Shown in pieces: positions 17,174 through 26,402 of a stretch of 64,000 bases of DNA. The notes beneath the pieces are model-generated. The model was not told where the DNA came from and did not search any database. It worked only from the letters and a program-made list of their open reading frames with translations. A program made the position numbers and the translations under genes. The stretch's first letter is position 1. Every line of letters starts with the position of its first letter. The stretch is from Rhizobium mongolense subsp. loessense (lineage in GTDB: Bacteria > Pseudomonadota > Alphaproteobacteria > Rhizobiales > Rhizobiaceae), in the NCBI RefSeq assembly GCF_900099775.1, contig NZ_FMTM01000011.1, positions 62,001 to 126,000 on the forward strand, given 5' to 3'.

Positions 17174-17932
17174 ATGAGGCGTATTATGCATCGCGGCCTA
17201 AGATGCGCCGTCCTTCTGGCAATGGCCGCCTTGTGCGTTCCTGTAGCCTATGGTGTTGCGAACGAGGCCGACGTGGCAACAGGGGAGCGGCTCGCCGCCT
17301 TGGTACGTGCCAGTCGCAGCGTCATCTCAAGCCATCAGGGTTTGATCAACGATGAATCGATCGGAGATAAAAATCTGACTGGCGCACGCGTGGTCGAAGA
17401 GTCGCTAGCCCTCTATAGCAAGAACAACGAACACTCGTTGCCGGACGAGAGCTTTACGCCGGCGGAGAAACAACTGTTCGATGCTCAAATTGCAGCGATA
17501 CGGGAAATTGTCGACGAAAACCAGGTAGTCATTAATGCCAAGGGCGTGGGCTTTAAAGGATTTATCCCCGCCACTTTCGCCCGCCTCGTCAACGAACGTC
17601 TGGAGAAAAAAGTCGGCGAAAGGGCAAAGATAAAGGTCACGGCCCCAAAAGACCTCGTGCGCAATAGAAAGGCGCTTCCCGACGATTGGGAGCGGGACGT
17701 CATCGAGAGCAAATTCCAGTCCGCGGATTGGCCGAAGGGCAAGCCCTTTGTCGAGGAGAGCGAAATGGATGGCCGTCAGGCGTTTCGTATGCTCATTCCC
17801 GAATATTATTCCCCATCCTGCCTGACATGCCATGGCCAGCCCAAGGGCGAGATCGATGTGTCCGGCTATCCGAAAGAGGGCGCCGCCGAGGGCGATTTGG
17901 GGGGTGCGATCAGCATCATGCTCTTCAGATGA
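17174..17932 (+). CDS. Periplasmic Tll0287-like (DUF3365) c-type haem protein
   Basis: A 252-residue secreted protein. The signal peptide covers about residues 1-28 (AVLLAMAALCVPVAYG). A Tll0287-like/DUF3365 domain fills most of the rest and ends with a c-type haem site, Cys216-Leu-Thr-Cys219-His220 (PSCLTCHGQPKGE). Such domains are thought to sense redox state or small ligands through covalently bound haem. ATG 17174 has a poor ribosome site, while ATG 17186 follows GAGG at good spacing and may be the true start. It overlaps the histidine kinase by ATGA (17929-17932), suggesting it is the periplasmic input for that kinase. Confidence 0.85.
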   Translation: MRRIMHRGLRCAVLLAMAALCVPVAYGVANEADVATGERLAALVRASRSVISSHQGLINDESIGDKNLTGARVVEESLALYSKNNEHSLPDESFTPAEKQLFDAQIAAIREIVDENQVVINAKGVGFKGFIPATFARLVNERLEKKVGERAKIKVTAPKDLVRNRKALPDDWERDVIESKFQSADWPKGKPFVEESEMDGRQAFRMLIPEYYSPSCLTCHGQPKGEIDVSGYPKEGAAEGDLGGAISIMLFR

Positions 17933-20643
17933 GCGCCATGAATCTCATTCGCATTAGATTCAACCGTCTGATGGATCGGAAAATTTCGATCCGCCTCGTT
18001 TGTCTCTCCGCTGGCTTGCTCGGTGCCCTGTTGTTGAGCGTTGCTTTCATGGCACACGATCTTCTTGAGAACCAGCGGCGCGTGGAGGAAGCGAATGCGC
18101 GCTTTCACATGTTCGATGCGGCCGTACGGGCGCACCGGCATTTTGGCGAGATGCGCTATTGGCTCACGGACTTGTCGGTCAGCCTGCTGACACTGTCAGA
18201 GCGGCGAGCCGAAGCAGCACGTGACGCGCTGGAGGAGAATCTGGCCCACATCAGGGCTTTTGCGCCGGATGCCGCCGGCACCATCGATCAGGGTTCGAAG
18301 GCCTATTACGCAAAGGCGATGGAGGCCGTCGACGCCTATACGGAGGGCAATCGGGTCATCGGAAACACGCAGTTGGCCGCCGCCAGGAAATTCAGCGATG
18401 AGATCGACACCGTGCTGAAGGGGCTCGAAGAACGCCTTGAGACAGAGGCGGATGGGGCACGTGATGCGGCTGCCGCGGCAGCGAGGAATACCTACACTCG
18501 AGCTTTGATTGCGGTTGCACTGATAACGATAGCGGGCGCAATTATGACCTGGCTGGTGCTTCGGTCAATACTGGTTCCCCTCGCCCGCGTCGACAAAGCG
18601 ATGGTCCAGCTGACGGAGGGGCAGGAGGATGTCGAACTGCCACCGGAGGGAAACGACGAGTTCGGGAGGCTTTCAACGACGCTGCGGCTGCTGCGCGAAA
18701 GCCAGGCCCAGCGCCGTATCCTCGAAGCGGCCGCTGTGCGGCAGCGAAATACCGTCACGACGGCAATTGAGACCATCCCCGATGGTTTCGCGTTCTTCGA
18801 TGCGCAGGATAGGCTGGTCCTGGTCAACCAACGTTATCTCGAGATATTCCCGGATATTGCGGAGCTCATGACGCCCGGAAGGCCCTTCGAGGATATTGCG
18901 CGCGCGCAGGCGAAGCGCGCCACGGCCGAGATCGGCGCCGCCGGCTTGGAGACCTGGGTGCAAGAGGCGATCCGGCGCCACCGGGACCCGCAAGGTATGA
19001 TCGAGCGGCAATTCGACAATGGAACATGGCTTCGCATCGCCAAGCGTAAAACTCCCGAAGGAGGCACGATCGCCGTTTACACCGATATCACCGACTTGAA
19101 ACAGCGCCAGGTAGAGTTGGAAGAGGCCAGGCAAGGCGCAGAGGTCGCAAGTGAAGAAAAGAGCCGCTTCCTCGCCTCCATGAGCCATGAGCTGCGTACG
19201 CCCTTGAATGCCATCATTGGCTATAGCGAGATGCTCATTGAAGATGCAAATGACTTGGCGCAGCCGGGCCTTGTTGCCGACCTTGGAAAAATCATGGCGT
19301 CCGGGCGCCATCTGCTGGCCCTGATCAACGATGTTCTCGATCTCTCGAAAATCGAGGCGGGGAAGATGGAGCTTTATGTCGAACGTTTCAGTCTGATGCA
19401 GCTCCTCAGCGATGTGGAAAGCACCGTTGCGCCGCTGGTCGCAAAAAAAGGCAATCGGCTGACGCTCAAGGTTTCGATTGAGCCGGACGAGGTCGAGACA
19501 GATAAGACCAAGCTCCGGCAGAATCTGTTCAACCTGTTATCAAATGCTGCCAAGTTCACCGACCACGGCGAGATCCTGCTAACCGTGACGCGCAAGTCCG
19601 ATCGGCATGGTGACTGGCTGGAGTTTAGTGTCAGCGACGACGGGATCGGCATGACAGAGCGGCAGCAGGCAAAGCTCTTCCAGGCGTTCGTGCAGGTCGA
19701 TTCCTCGACCACGCGAAACTACGGCGGAACCGGTCTCGGCCTGGCGATTACCCAGCATTTTGTCCGGATGATGGGTGGAACCATAGAGGTAGAGAGCGAA
19801 CTCGGAAAAGGGTCGACCTTTCGCTTCAAGATACCGGCTATCTGCAGGGCGCGGGAGATCGAGGAGATCCCGCCGCAAAATGAGGCGCAGGAGGAGGTGC
19901 AAACCCACGGAACGGTTCTCGTCATCGACGACGAAGCCAAGGCGCGCAAGTTTGTCTCAGACGCCATCCGCGGCGCAGGATTTAAGGTGGTGGAGGCCAG
20001 GGGCGGTGAGGAGGGCATGGCAAGAGTGCGGAAATTACACCCGGATGCCGTCATCCTGGACGTGATCATGCCCGGACAGGATGGTTGGTCGGTGCTGCGC
20101 GAAATCAAATCGGATGCAGCGCTTCGCCACATACCGGTCATCCTCGCGACCGTTGTGGGGGATCGCGAGATGGGCCTGGCATTCGGTGCCGCCGACCACC
20201 TGATCAAGCCGATCGATCCGCGACAACTCGTCGACACATTGAATGCTGTCGCAGGCGATAGGCGGCATGACGTGCTTGTGGTCGATGACGACCCGGCGAC
20301 GCGTGAGCTCTTTCGCAGGGTCCTCCTTCGCGAAGGCTGGCGCGTTCGCGAGGCTGCCGATGGACGGGGCGGGCTGGAGCAACTCGACGCCGGGCGCCCG
20401 TCAATCATGGTGCTCGATCTAATGATGCCGAATATGGACGGCTTCGGGCTGCTGAGTGCCATTCAGGAAAGACAGGACCTTTCTGATCTCCCGATCGTTG
20501 TCGTCACATCGAAGGATCTAACCCGCGATGAGCTGGATTGGCTTGGCGTGCGGGCGAAGGAGGTTATTCGAAAGGGAGCTAAAGGCCGCGCCGAACTGAT
20601 AGCGGCTTTGAAGCGGCACGTGCCACTGAGCGAGGATGCCTGA
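17929..20643 (+). CDS. Hybrid histidine kinase with HAMP, PAS and two REC domains
   Basis: A 904-residue membrane sensor kinase. Order: TM1 (residues ~21-42), a periplasmic helical sensor, TM2 (~192-212, ALIAVALITIAGAIMTWLVL), HAMP (~213-260), PAS (~275-395), HisKA with His420 in FLASMSHELRTPLNAIIGYS, HATPase with N box (NLLSNAAKF) and G boxes (DDGIGM, GGTGLGL). Two receiver domains follow, with Asp711 (VILDVIMP) and Asp830 (MVLDLMMP). It starts inside the stop of the haem protein and is followed 14 bases later by a single-domain response regulator. This architecture suggests a phosphorelay that takes its signal from the periplasmic haem protein. Confidence 0.93.
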   Translation: MSAMNLIRIRFNRLMDRKISIRLVCLSAGLLGALLLSVAFMAHDLLENQRRVEEANARFHMFDAAVRAHRHFGEMRYWLTDLSVSLLTLSERRAEAARDALEENLAHIRAFAPDAAGTIDQGSKAYYAKAMEAVDAYTEGNRVIGNTQLAAARKFSDEIDTVLKGLEERLETEADGARDAAAAAARNTYTRALIAVALITIAGAIMTWLVLRSILVPLARVDKAMVQLTEGQEDVELPPEGNDEFGRLSTTLRLLRESQAQRRILEAAAVRQRNTVTTAIETIPDGFAFFDAQDRLVLVNQRYLEIFPDIAELMTPGRPFEDIARAQAKRATAEIGAAGLETWVQEAIRRHRDPQGMIERQFDNGTWLRIAKRKTPEGGTIAVYTDITDLKQRQVELEEARQGAEVASEEKSRFLASMSHELRTPLNAIIGYSEMLIEDANDLAQPGLVADLGKIMASGRHLLALINDVLDLSKIEAGKMELYVERFSLMQLLSDVESTVAPLVAKKGNRLTLKVSIEPDEVETDKTKLRQNLFNLLSNAAKFTDHGEILLTVTRKSDRHGDWLEFSVSDDGIGMTERQQAKLFQAFVQVDSSTTRNYGGTGLGLAITQHFVRMMGGTIEVESELGKGSTFRFKIPAICRAREIEEIPPQNEAQEEVQTHGTVLVIDDEAKARKFVSDAIRGAGFKVVEARGGEEGMARVRKLHPDAVILDVIMPGQDGWSVLREIKSDAALRHIPVILATVVGDREMGLAFGAADHLIKPIDPRQLVDTLNAVAGDRRHDVLVVDDDPATRELFRRVLLREGWRVREAADGRGGLEQLDAGRPSIMVLDLMMPNMDGFGLLSAIQERQDLSDLPIVVVTSKDLTRDELDWLGVRAKEVIRKGAKGRAELIAALKRHVPLSEDA

Positions 20644-20657
20644 GGAGCGCGAACAGT

Positions 20658-21023
20658 ATGGTCAAGATTCTCCTCGTAGAAGACAATGAGATGAACCGCG
20701 ACATGCTTTCCCGCCGGCTGGAACGTCGGGGATACGAAGTGATCGTCGCGACCGACGGTCTTGCTGGCGTGGAGGCGGCCGTGGACGCGCAGCCCGATCT
20801 GGTCCTGATGGACATGAGCCTGCCGGTCATCGATGGCTGGGAAGCGACAAGGCGCATCAAGGAAAATCCCGCCACCGCCGATATCCCCGTGATCGCCCTT
20901 ACCGCACATGCCATGGTCGGTGACCGTCAAAAAGCGATGGATGTCGGTTGCGACGACTATGACACCAAACCCATCGAATTCCCGGGACTGCTCGAAAAGA
21001 TCTCCCGTTTGACCGGAGGGTGA
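20658..21023 (+). CDS. Single-domain response regulator, DivK/CheY-like
   Basis: A 121-residue stand-alone receiver domain with the acidic pocket (VEDN at residues 8-10), phosphoacceptor Asp52 (LVLMDMSLP), the conserved Thr in IALTAHAM, and Lys in DTKP. There is no output domain, so it should act by protein contact or as a phosphorelay shuttle. It lies between the hybrid kinase and the adenylate cyclase, and its stop overlaps the start of the cyclase. It probably carries phosphate between them. Confidence 0.92.
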   Translation: MVKILLVEDNEMNRDMLSRRLERRGYEVIVATDGLAGVEAAVDAQPDLVLMDMSLPVIDGWEATRRIKENPATADIPVIALTAHAMVGDRQKAMDVGCDDYDTKPIEFPGLLEKISRLTGG

Positions 21024-22567
21024 TGGCCGTGGTCCAGTCTGCAGATATCGGTCATCGGGTACAGATTGCCAGAATCGCGCAAAAAATCGCCGATCCGGCG
21101 CAGGCGATCCTCGGCTATCAGGAATTGATCATCGAAGAAGTGCGCCGGCAGGGACCGAGCGAGGCGTTGCCTGATCTGGAGAATGTGCTCCGTGCCGCCC
21201 GGGAACTGAATGCGTTGATTGAGGGGCTCCTGGGCACCCAGCCTTCCGAGACCGGAAGCATCTCGCTGTTGCGGCATGATCTCAGAACGCCGATGAATGC
21301 GATTCTCGGCTACTCTGAAATGGTCATGGAGGACTTCGATGGTTCCTTGTCAGAACGACTCGTCGCGGACATATCAAGGATCATTGACGAAAGCCGCCGT
21401 CTACTGGCGCAGCTCGATAAAGCGCCAGAGACTTCCTCTTTCTATTCGGATGAAAAGACGTCAGACGAGGCCGATGCGACGCTCGCGGCGGATTTCGTAC
21501 GAACCATGGCAGCCCGGTCGTCAGCATCGCCCGAGAAGGTTGGCCGCATCCTGGTCGTCGACGATACGATGTCAAGCCGTGATCTCCTAGCCAGGCGCCT
21601 TGGACGCGACGGACATGCAGTTGTCGTCGCAGGTTCGGGCGCGGAGGCACTGCGGATTCTGGAAACGCAGAAATTCGATCTTGCTTTGGCCGACATTCTG
21701 ATGCCGGACATGAACGGCATCGAACTTCTCGGCCATCTTAAATCGAACAGGCGCTGGCGCGAGATTCCTGTGGTCATGATTTCGGGCCTCAAAGATTACG
21801 ATGCGGTCGTCCGCTGCATCGAGGCTGGAGCTGAAGACTATCTTCCAAAGCCGATCGATCCAGTCCTCTTGCGCGCGCGGATTAAGGCGTGCCTTGAACG
21901 CAGCCGCTGGCGCGAGCGTGAGAGGCGCTATCTCTCCGAGATCGAGTTCGAGAAGGAGCGGGCCAATGCGCTGCTTCATGCCATTCTTCCGGGGCAGGTC
22001 GTCAAGCGGCTTGCTGAAGGCGAGGAGGTGATCGCCGACCGCGTTGAGATGGCGACCATCCTTTTCGCTGATATCGTCAATTTTACGGAGTTTGCCGCAC
22101 GAACCCCGGCAACTGTTTTGGTGCGCAGGCTCGGGGCGCTGTTCTCGCGCTTCGATGAACTCGCCGACGAGTATGGCATGGAGAAGATCAAAACCATTGG
22201 CGATGCCTATATGGCGGCAGCCGGGTTGCCGGACCCTCGCCCGGACCATGCGCAGGCAGCGGTTGCCTTTGCCAGGGCGTTGCTGGTCGAAATGGCTAGA
22301 ACCACCGGTCCGGAGCCTCCGCTCAGCCTGCGAATTGGCATAAACAGCGGGCCGGTAATTGCCGGTCTGATCGGCCGAAAACGGTTCGTCTACGATGTAT
22401 GGGGCCATACGGTAAACCTTGCCAGCCGCATGGAATCCTACGGTATCCCCGGACGAATTCAGATATCGCAAAGCACGTTCGAGGCGCTCGGATCGAGCTG
22501 CATGGATGTCCATCAAGAAGTTATGGAGATTCGAGGCATAGGAAAATACATCACCTACCTAATTTGA
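21020..22567 (+). CDS. Class III adenylate cyclase with receiver and HisKA-like domains
   Basis: A 515-residue cytoplasmic protein. Residues ~1-135 include a HisKA-like helix with His86 (LLRHDLRTPMNAILGYSEM) but no ATPase domain follows, so it may accept phosphate rather than autophosphorylate. A receiver domain follows (~175-295, Asp225 in LALADILMP). A class III cyclase domain (~330-515) has metal Asp351 (FADIVNFT) and Asp395 (IGDAYM). Lys391 and Asp459 occupy the purine-specifying positions expected for ATP, and Asn466/Arg470 the transition-state positions. Start is GTG 21020 (GTGA overlap) or ATG 21023. Expected output is cAMP under control of the upstream kinase. Confidence 0.9.
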   Translation: MMAVVQSADIGHRVQIARIAQKIADPAQAILGYQELIIEEVRRQGPSEALPDLENVLRAARELNALIEGLLGTQPSETGSISLLRHDLRTPMNAILGYSEMVMEDFDGSLSERLVADISRIIDESRRLLAQLDKAPETSSFYSDEKTSDEADATLAADFVRTMAARSSASPEKVGRILVVDDTMSSRDLLARRLGRDGHAVVVAGSGAEALRILETQKFDLALADILMPDMNGIELLGHLKSNRRWREIPVVMISGLKDYDAVVRCIEAGAEDYLPKPIDPVLLRARIKACLERSRWRERERRYLSEIEFEKERANALLHAILPGQVVKRLAEGEEVIADRVEMATILFADIVNFTEFAARTPATVLVRRLGALFSRFDELADEYGMEKIKTIGDAYMAAAGLPDPRPDHAQAAVAFARALLVEMARTTGPEPPLSLRIGINSGPVIAGLIGRKRFVYDVWGHTVNLASRMESYGIPGRIQISQSTFEALGSSCMDVHQEVMEIRGIGKYITYLI

Positions 22568-22656
22568 TGAGCCCACACATGGGGATCGATCATATCGCGC
22601 GTGACTGCACGCCCATTGCAAGCGTCATCGGATTATGGAACTCATTGACTGCCGGT

Positions 22657-22827
22657 CTGCTGGCTAGTCATCCAGCAGTTTTGCAACAACGGTGTCTGTC
22701 CTAGCGTTGTTGCCGGAGTCATGGCTCCTTCCGGCACCGATCGGTTGGAGTAACAAGTCGCCGGTTCCTGGGCTAGTGTTGGCATCCCAGGACTTTGCAG
22801 CAGCGGTGTCTGGAGTGGCGCTGCTGC
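22657..22827 (+). repeat. Two copies of a two-hairpin structured repeat with compensatory changes
   Basis: Copy 1 (22657-22713): stem A CTGCTGG/CCAGCAG, 4-base linker TTTT, stem B GCAACAACG/CGTTGTTGC with a 13-base loop. Copy 2 (22766-22827): stem A TCCTGGG/CCCAGGA, linker CTTT, stem B GCAGCAGCG/CGCTGCTGC, again with a 13-base loop. The loops share GTGTCTG (B) and CTAGT (A). Base changes between copies occur on both arms and preserve pairing. This follows the adenylate cyclase gene and does not code for a recognisable protein. Either a structured RNA or a REP-like palindromic DNA element would fit. Confidence 0.7.
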
Positions 22828-22950
22828 CGGCAGCCGCATGGCAGCTTTGACTTATCGAAAACATTGACTCTGCCGTCGTCGAAACGGGATCGAAGCCAAA
22901 CGCGCTAAATCGACATGGTAATCTCAGGGAGAACAAGAAGCTGGCTCTGC

Positions 22951-23449
22951 TCAACGCTTTATGACCCGCAGCTTGAAATTAAATTCTTTCAGCTCCAACC
23001 CTGTTTCGAAGAGCTTCAAATACCTCGATCTTGCCGGTACTTCGGTACCTGACCATAGCTGGTTATCTTTGATCATCGCTGTTTCAAGGCCATGCTCGCC
23101 CTTGACCGGAAGGAGGTTTCCCATTCCCTCGGCCAGATCGAGCGCCTTCAATCGAGCCTCAAAGGTGACGCGATTGGCATGCGCCGCATGCACTTCCCGG
23201 CTTTCTTACTTACTGCCGGAGCGCTTCGTCTCCGCGCCCAGTTCGTGAAAACCATCGCCGGTCTGGCCTACTGCTCGATCATACGCAACCAGGTCGACCT
23301 CTGGAAAGCGACCGTTCTGCCGGACCTCCAGAAGGGCTGCGGCCTCAAGATTTTTGACGCGCTGCGATAATCGCTTGCTTCGAGACGCCTTTCCGCTCTG
23401 CAAGATCCTTGATCGATATCCAGATCGCGCCGCTTGCATCGTCACTCAT
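22951..23449 (-). pseudogene. HTH DNA-binding protein remnant (phage/element type)
   Basis: From ATG 23449 the frame reads SIKDLAERKGVSKQAI, a helix-turn-helix start. It needs a frameshift near 23370 to continue as SQRVKNLEAAALLEVRQNG and FPEVDLVAYDRAVGQTGDG, followed by an in-frame TAA at 23206-23208. The same frame then continues to 22951 with protein-like sequence (VTFEARLKALDLAEGMGN). This resembles small winged-helix proteins of rhizobial prophages or integrative elements. With a frameshift and a premature stop it is very likely inactive. It supports the view that 15.7-23.8 kb is a decayed element. Confidence 0.6.
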
Positions 23450-23599
23450 CGTTTAAACTCCGGTTCAGTCGAGGCAATTTCGCCTTCGATCAAGTTGGTC
23501 AAGTCAGTTTCCCAGGCTGCGTCACTAGCGAAATCTCGGGGTCGCCCCGGCCCGGAAGGGAGTGGGAACTGGGAAGGACCCGCCGCCGCGCTCGCCGGA

Positions 23600-23809
23600 T
23601 CACCGCCCATCTCCGACGATCATCCCGGCGGCATGCATGCGGTCGATCAGGTAAGCTTCACCCGCCCCTCGCCGCCGCATTTCGGCGGTCGTCGCCTGTT
23701 CGCTGACATCCTCGGTTATCCATTCCAAGAACCGGCCGAAGTTCAAACCAAAGCGACGCTGCATCGCATCACTCCATCGCTTCGGCGTGCGGTATCTCAT
23801 CGCCCACAA
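23600..23809 (-). CDS. Small hypothetical ORF at the right edge of the putative element
   Basis: A 69-residue frame starting with TTG inside the putative right attachment copy. Its composition is protein-like (GLNFGRFLEWITEDVSEQAT). I do not recognise it. Because its first codons lie in the repeat shared with tRNA-Val, it may be a gene truncated by the recombination event. It could also be a chance frame. Confidence 0.25.
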   Translation of the reverse strand: MWAMRYRTPKRWSDAMQRRFGLNFGRFLEWITEDVSEQATTAEMRRRGAGEAYLIDRMHAAGMIVGDGR

Positions 23810-23811
23810 TT
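23795..23811. repeat. Putative attachment site, right copy
   Basis: TCTCATCGCCCACAATT matches the 3' end of tRNA-Val (15751-15767) at 16 of 17 bases in direct orientation; the first 13 bases are identical. An exact 13-mer by chance in 64 kb is improbable. The type VI secretion locus begins about 90 bases to the right. Confidence 0.5.
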
Positions 23812-23900
23812 TTTCTAAATAACATCAATTGCTTATGCGGCGCGGCGACGGCTCGAACACAACCGCGCGGGTATTATGCGCAAAAATTCGAATATTGCAT

Positions 23901-26402
23901 TCAGAGCGTGAATGGACAGGTCAAGCCGCGCATCAGTGAGCGTACCGACACCGGGTTGGCAGCTCCTGCGAAGGACATCTGAAGATAGGCGCGCGCGCTC
24001 TTGGCCCGGACATCGATCAGGAACCGTCGGCCGGCCTCGCGGGGCCGCAAGCGCGACCCATCCAAAAACCGCAACAGGCCCCATGGACCGCGTGCGCTCT
24101 TCTTCTCAAGCGCCGGACCTGTATCGAAGGATATCTCAAAGCCTTGCGCGGGCGAGGCTCCCGGCCAGTTCAAGGTGACCGACTCGCCGGAAGTGATGAC
24201 CGGGGCATGAGCGCCGCCGATCGAGACAGTCGCGGCTCCTCGTTGGGCAAGAGCCTCCAGCGCAATCGGGACGTCGGGCGATGCTCCCTTTTGAAAAAGG
24301 GCCTCGCCAACGGCAACCGCCTTTTGGAGAAAGGCCGCGCTTTCGGGTGAATAGCCTGAAAGCCGCGCTTCCGGCTTCCACCGCCACGGTGTCGTCGACG
24401 TGTCCATCAAGTGCGCCAGTTGCGCCCGGAAATACCTTTCTATGGTGCCGTTCGGCGCGAAGATCCGCGCGACTTCGGCCATGTCCGCATCAGGCCCATC
24501 AAAGAACGGATAATGGCCGCTCACGGCGGCCTGGCAGGCGGCCGCAACCTCAGAGCCCCAAGGTGATTGTGATGGCTGTGCAGGTTGCGGTGCCGAGGTT
24601 GCCTGCTTTGGGACATGATCCGCAGGAACCTCGGGCACTTTTGGGGTAGCCGTCTGAGCGATCACGTCCTCGACGATCTGCACGACCAGCAGCGGGGCTT
24701 GCTGCAGGGCAACGATCGAGTTGGCGCGCTCCTGTGCGTCCATGAGGGATTTCTTGCCGATCTCCGCATCCGCATCGAGGACGGAGAGAGCCACGTTCAG
24801 CGAGACAAAGAGCTGCGAGATTTCCGACATCCGGCCCTGCTCCACGAACTGGATAGCCGGACCCAATGCCGCTGCGACCCGAAGCTGGTTGGCGTGGCTT
24901 CGGCTCCGGTCGGTCCCGCCGGACTGACGCCATGCCTCGCGGATAAGCGCCGAGAGCGGCGAGTTGCGTGCGCTCAGCCCACCGCTGATCACGACAGAAG
25001 TGGGTTGGTCTGTGAACGCCCTCACGCGAAGCTCACCCAGATACTGCGTCCACACCTCAAGCGTACGCTTTTGAAGGAGATCCATCACCGCTTCCGTGGT
25101 CGTCGTGCCGCCGCCCGAGGGGAGCAGCTTTGCGGCTTCGGACGTTGCCCGGCGGATCGCATCAGCGGTGCCCGACTTCGCATAGTTCCATCCAGCCTCC
25201 GTATAGAGACCGGGGACTCCGCGCGCGCTCGGCAGGCCTGACCGGTGGATCAAGATCGTGTCGAGACCGGGGGCTGCCTGACTGAGAGACCAGGGAGGAA
25301 CAGCTGCCGTCTTTTCGGCACGTGCCAGTTCGAGCAAGGCCCGCTCACTGGCCAAGCCTTCAGCAGCGAATTGCCGCGCCTGGGCGATCGTTTCGGGATC
25401 CGGAGATGGAAGCCCCGGCTGCGGCTTGGGCATGGCAGCAACATGCTCGGCCAGCAAAGCAAGTTCGGGGAAGCTCTCGGCGCGATCGGCGACCCAGCCC
25501 CCCAGAAACCTGGGCTGCCAGTCCGATGTCCCTTTCAGTGTCGACAAAGCGCGGAGGGAATCGTAGAGCGCATTGGCTTCCCCTTCCGTGGCAAGCGCAA
25601 CAGCCAGCGCCTCGGCGAGCGGCTCGGCAACCAAGGCTTCGGCCGCCTCGCCATAGCGACGGCGCGCTGCTGCAGCTGGATCGACCATCTCGATATGGTG
25701 AATGAGGCCAAGCGGCGAACGGGTGGCATCCTGCTCAACGAGCCGGACCGCCGCCACGAAGGCATCGAGCTGAGCTGCCCGCGCGGCTGGCGTGGCCGCC
25801 TTTCCTGCTTCCACAACGCTCCGCACGTCGGGCAATTGTGCCAGCAGCCGCTCGCGAAACTGCCATTCGGCCCACCCGGCCCAGGCCACCAGCACCGCAA
25901 AGAACAGAGCCACCGGAAGAAAGACAAGGCCCCGATCTGCTCGCGTTCTGTGCTGCTCCTCCTTCGCCTGTGCAGCTTGAACGGCTTCACTGCAATGCCC
26001 GAGAAAGCGCGCCAGATCACGCCGCGCGAGCCCCCCTTTCGCCGCCCGGGCCGCCCTTTCGGCGAGATCATCGGCGCCAATCATGTGGCTGATCGGAAGA
26101 GCGGCCGCGAGCGCACGCTCCCATCGTTTGATGGGCAGCGCCGGATTGCTGCGCACACGGACATCGAGCAACACCACGAGCGCGTCGCGCGCATCGAGAA
26201 TCCAGTCCGGCGGAACGTTCCTGCGGCGTCCTTCTTTCTCGAACTCGGCCACGAGCATGCGCGCGGTCGCGGCCAACTCCTGCGGATCAGGCCGCCTCTC
26301 GCTTTCGGCCCGCTTCGCGAGGCCAAGCAGAGGCTCGGCCAATGCTGGAAGCACGTCCGCTCCCGCTCCATCCCGACCCGGAGCTTGGAGATAGTCTCTC
26401 AC
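23901..26402 (-). CDS. TssM-like C-terminal protein with DotU-like N-terminus, no GTPase domain
   Basis: An 833-residue inner-membrane protein. Residues ~1-150 resemble a DotU/TssL cytoplasmic domain (a LVAEFEKEGRRRNVPPDWIL helix followed by an ARDALVVLLD segment). One TM helix follows (~163-185, GLVFLPVALFFAVLVAWAGW), then a long periplasmic region that aligns with the end of the canonical TssM at 45793-49323: CQAAVSGHYPFFDG, ARIFAPNGTIERYFRAQL, and TTPWRWKP against the TssM HPWKWR. There is no Walker A. I chose GTG 26402 because GGAGGG precedes it and it overlaps the upstream stop (GTGA). It is co-encoded with an M15 peptidase and PppA. A second periplasmic scaffold or a regulator of the membrane complex is my inference. 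Confidence 0.75.
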   Translation of the reverse strand: MRDYLQAPGRDGAGADVLPALAEPLLGLAKRAESERRPDPQELAATARMLVAEFEKEGRRRNVPPDWILDARDALVVLLDVRVRSNPALPIKRWERALAAALPISHMIGADDLAERAARAAKGGLARRDLARFLGHCSEAVQAAQAKEEQHRTRADRGLVFLPVALFFAVLVAWAGWAEWQFRERLLAQLPDVRSVVEAGKAATPAARAAQLDAFVAAVRLVEQDATRSPLGLIHHIEMVDPAAAARRRYGEAAEALVAEPLAEALAVALATEGEANALYDSLRALSTLKGTSDWQPRFLGGWVADRAESFPELALLAEHVAAMPKPQPGLPSPDPETIAQARQFAAEGLASERALLELARAEKTAAVPPWSLSQAAPGLDTILIHRSGLPSARGVPGLYTEAGWNYAKSGTADAIRRATSEAAKLLPSGGGTTTTEAVMDLLQKRTLEVWTQYLGELRVRAFTDQPTSVVISGGLSARNSPLSALIREAWRQSGGTDRSRSHANQLRVAAALGPAIQFVEQGRMSEISQLFVSLNVALSVLDADAEIGKKSLMDAQERANSIVALQQAPLLVVQIVEDVIAQTATPKVPEVPADHVPKQATSAPQPAQPSQSPWGSEVAAACQAAVSGHYPFFDGPDADMAEVARIFAPNGTIERYFRAQLAHLMDTSTTPWRWKPEARLSGYSPESAAFLQKAVAVGEALFQKGASPDVPIALEALAQRGAATVSIGGAHAPVITSGESVTLNWPGASPAQGFEISFDTGPALEKKSARGPWGLLRFLDGSRLRPREAGRRFLIDVRAKSARAYLQMSFAGAANPVSVRSLMRGLTCPFTL

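Noticed and set aside
22657..22827. CRISPR-like or suhB-type small RNA interpretation of the repeats
   Set aside because: Only two units with unequal, internally structured copies and no spacers or cas genes; I could not match the sequence to the suhB/mmgR family from memory.
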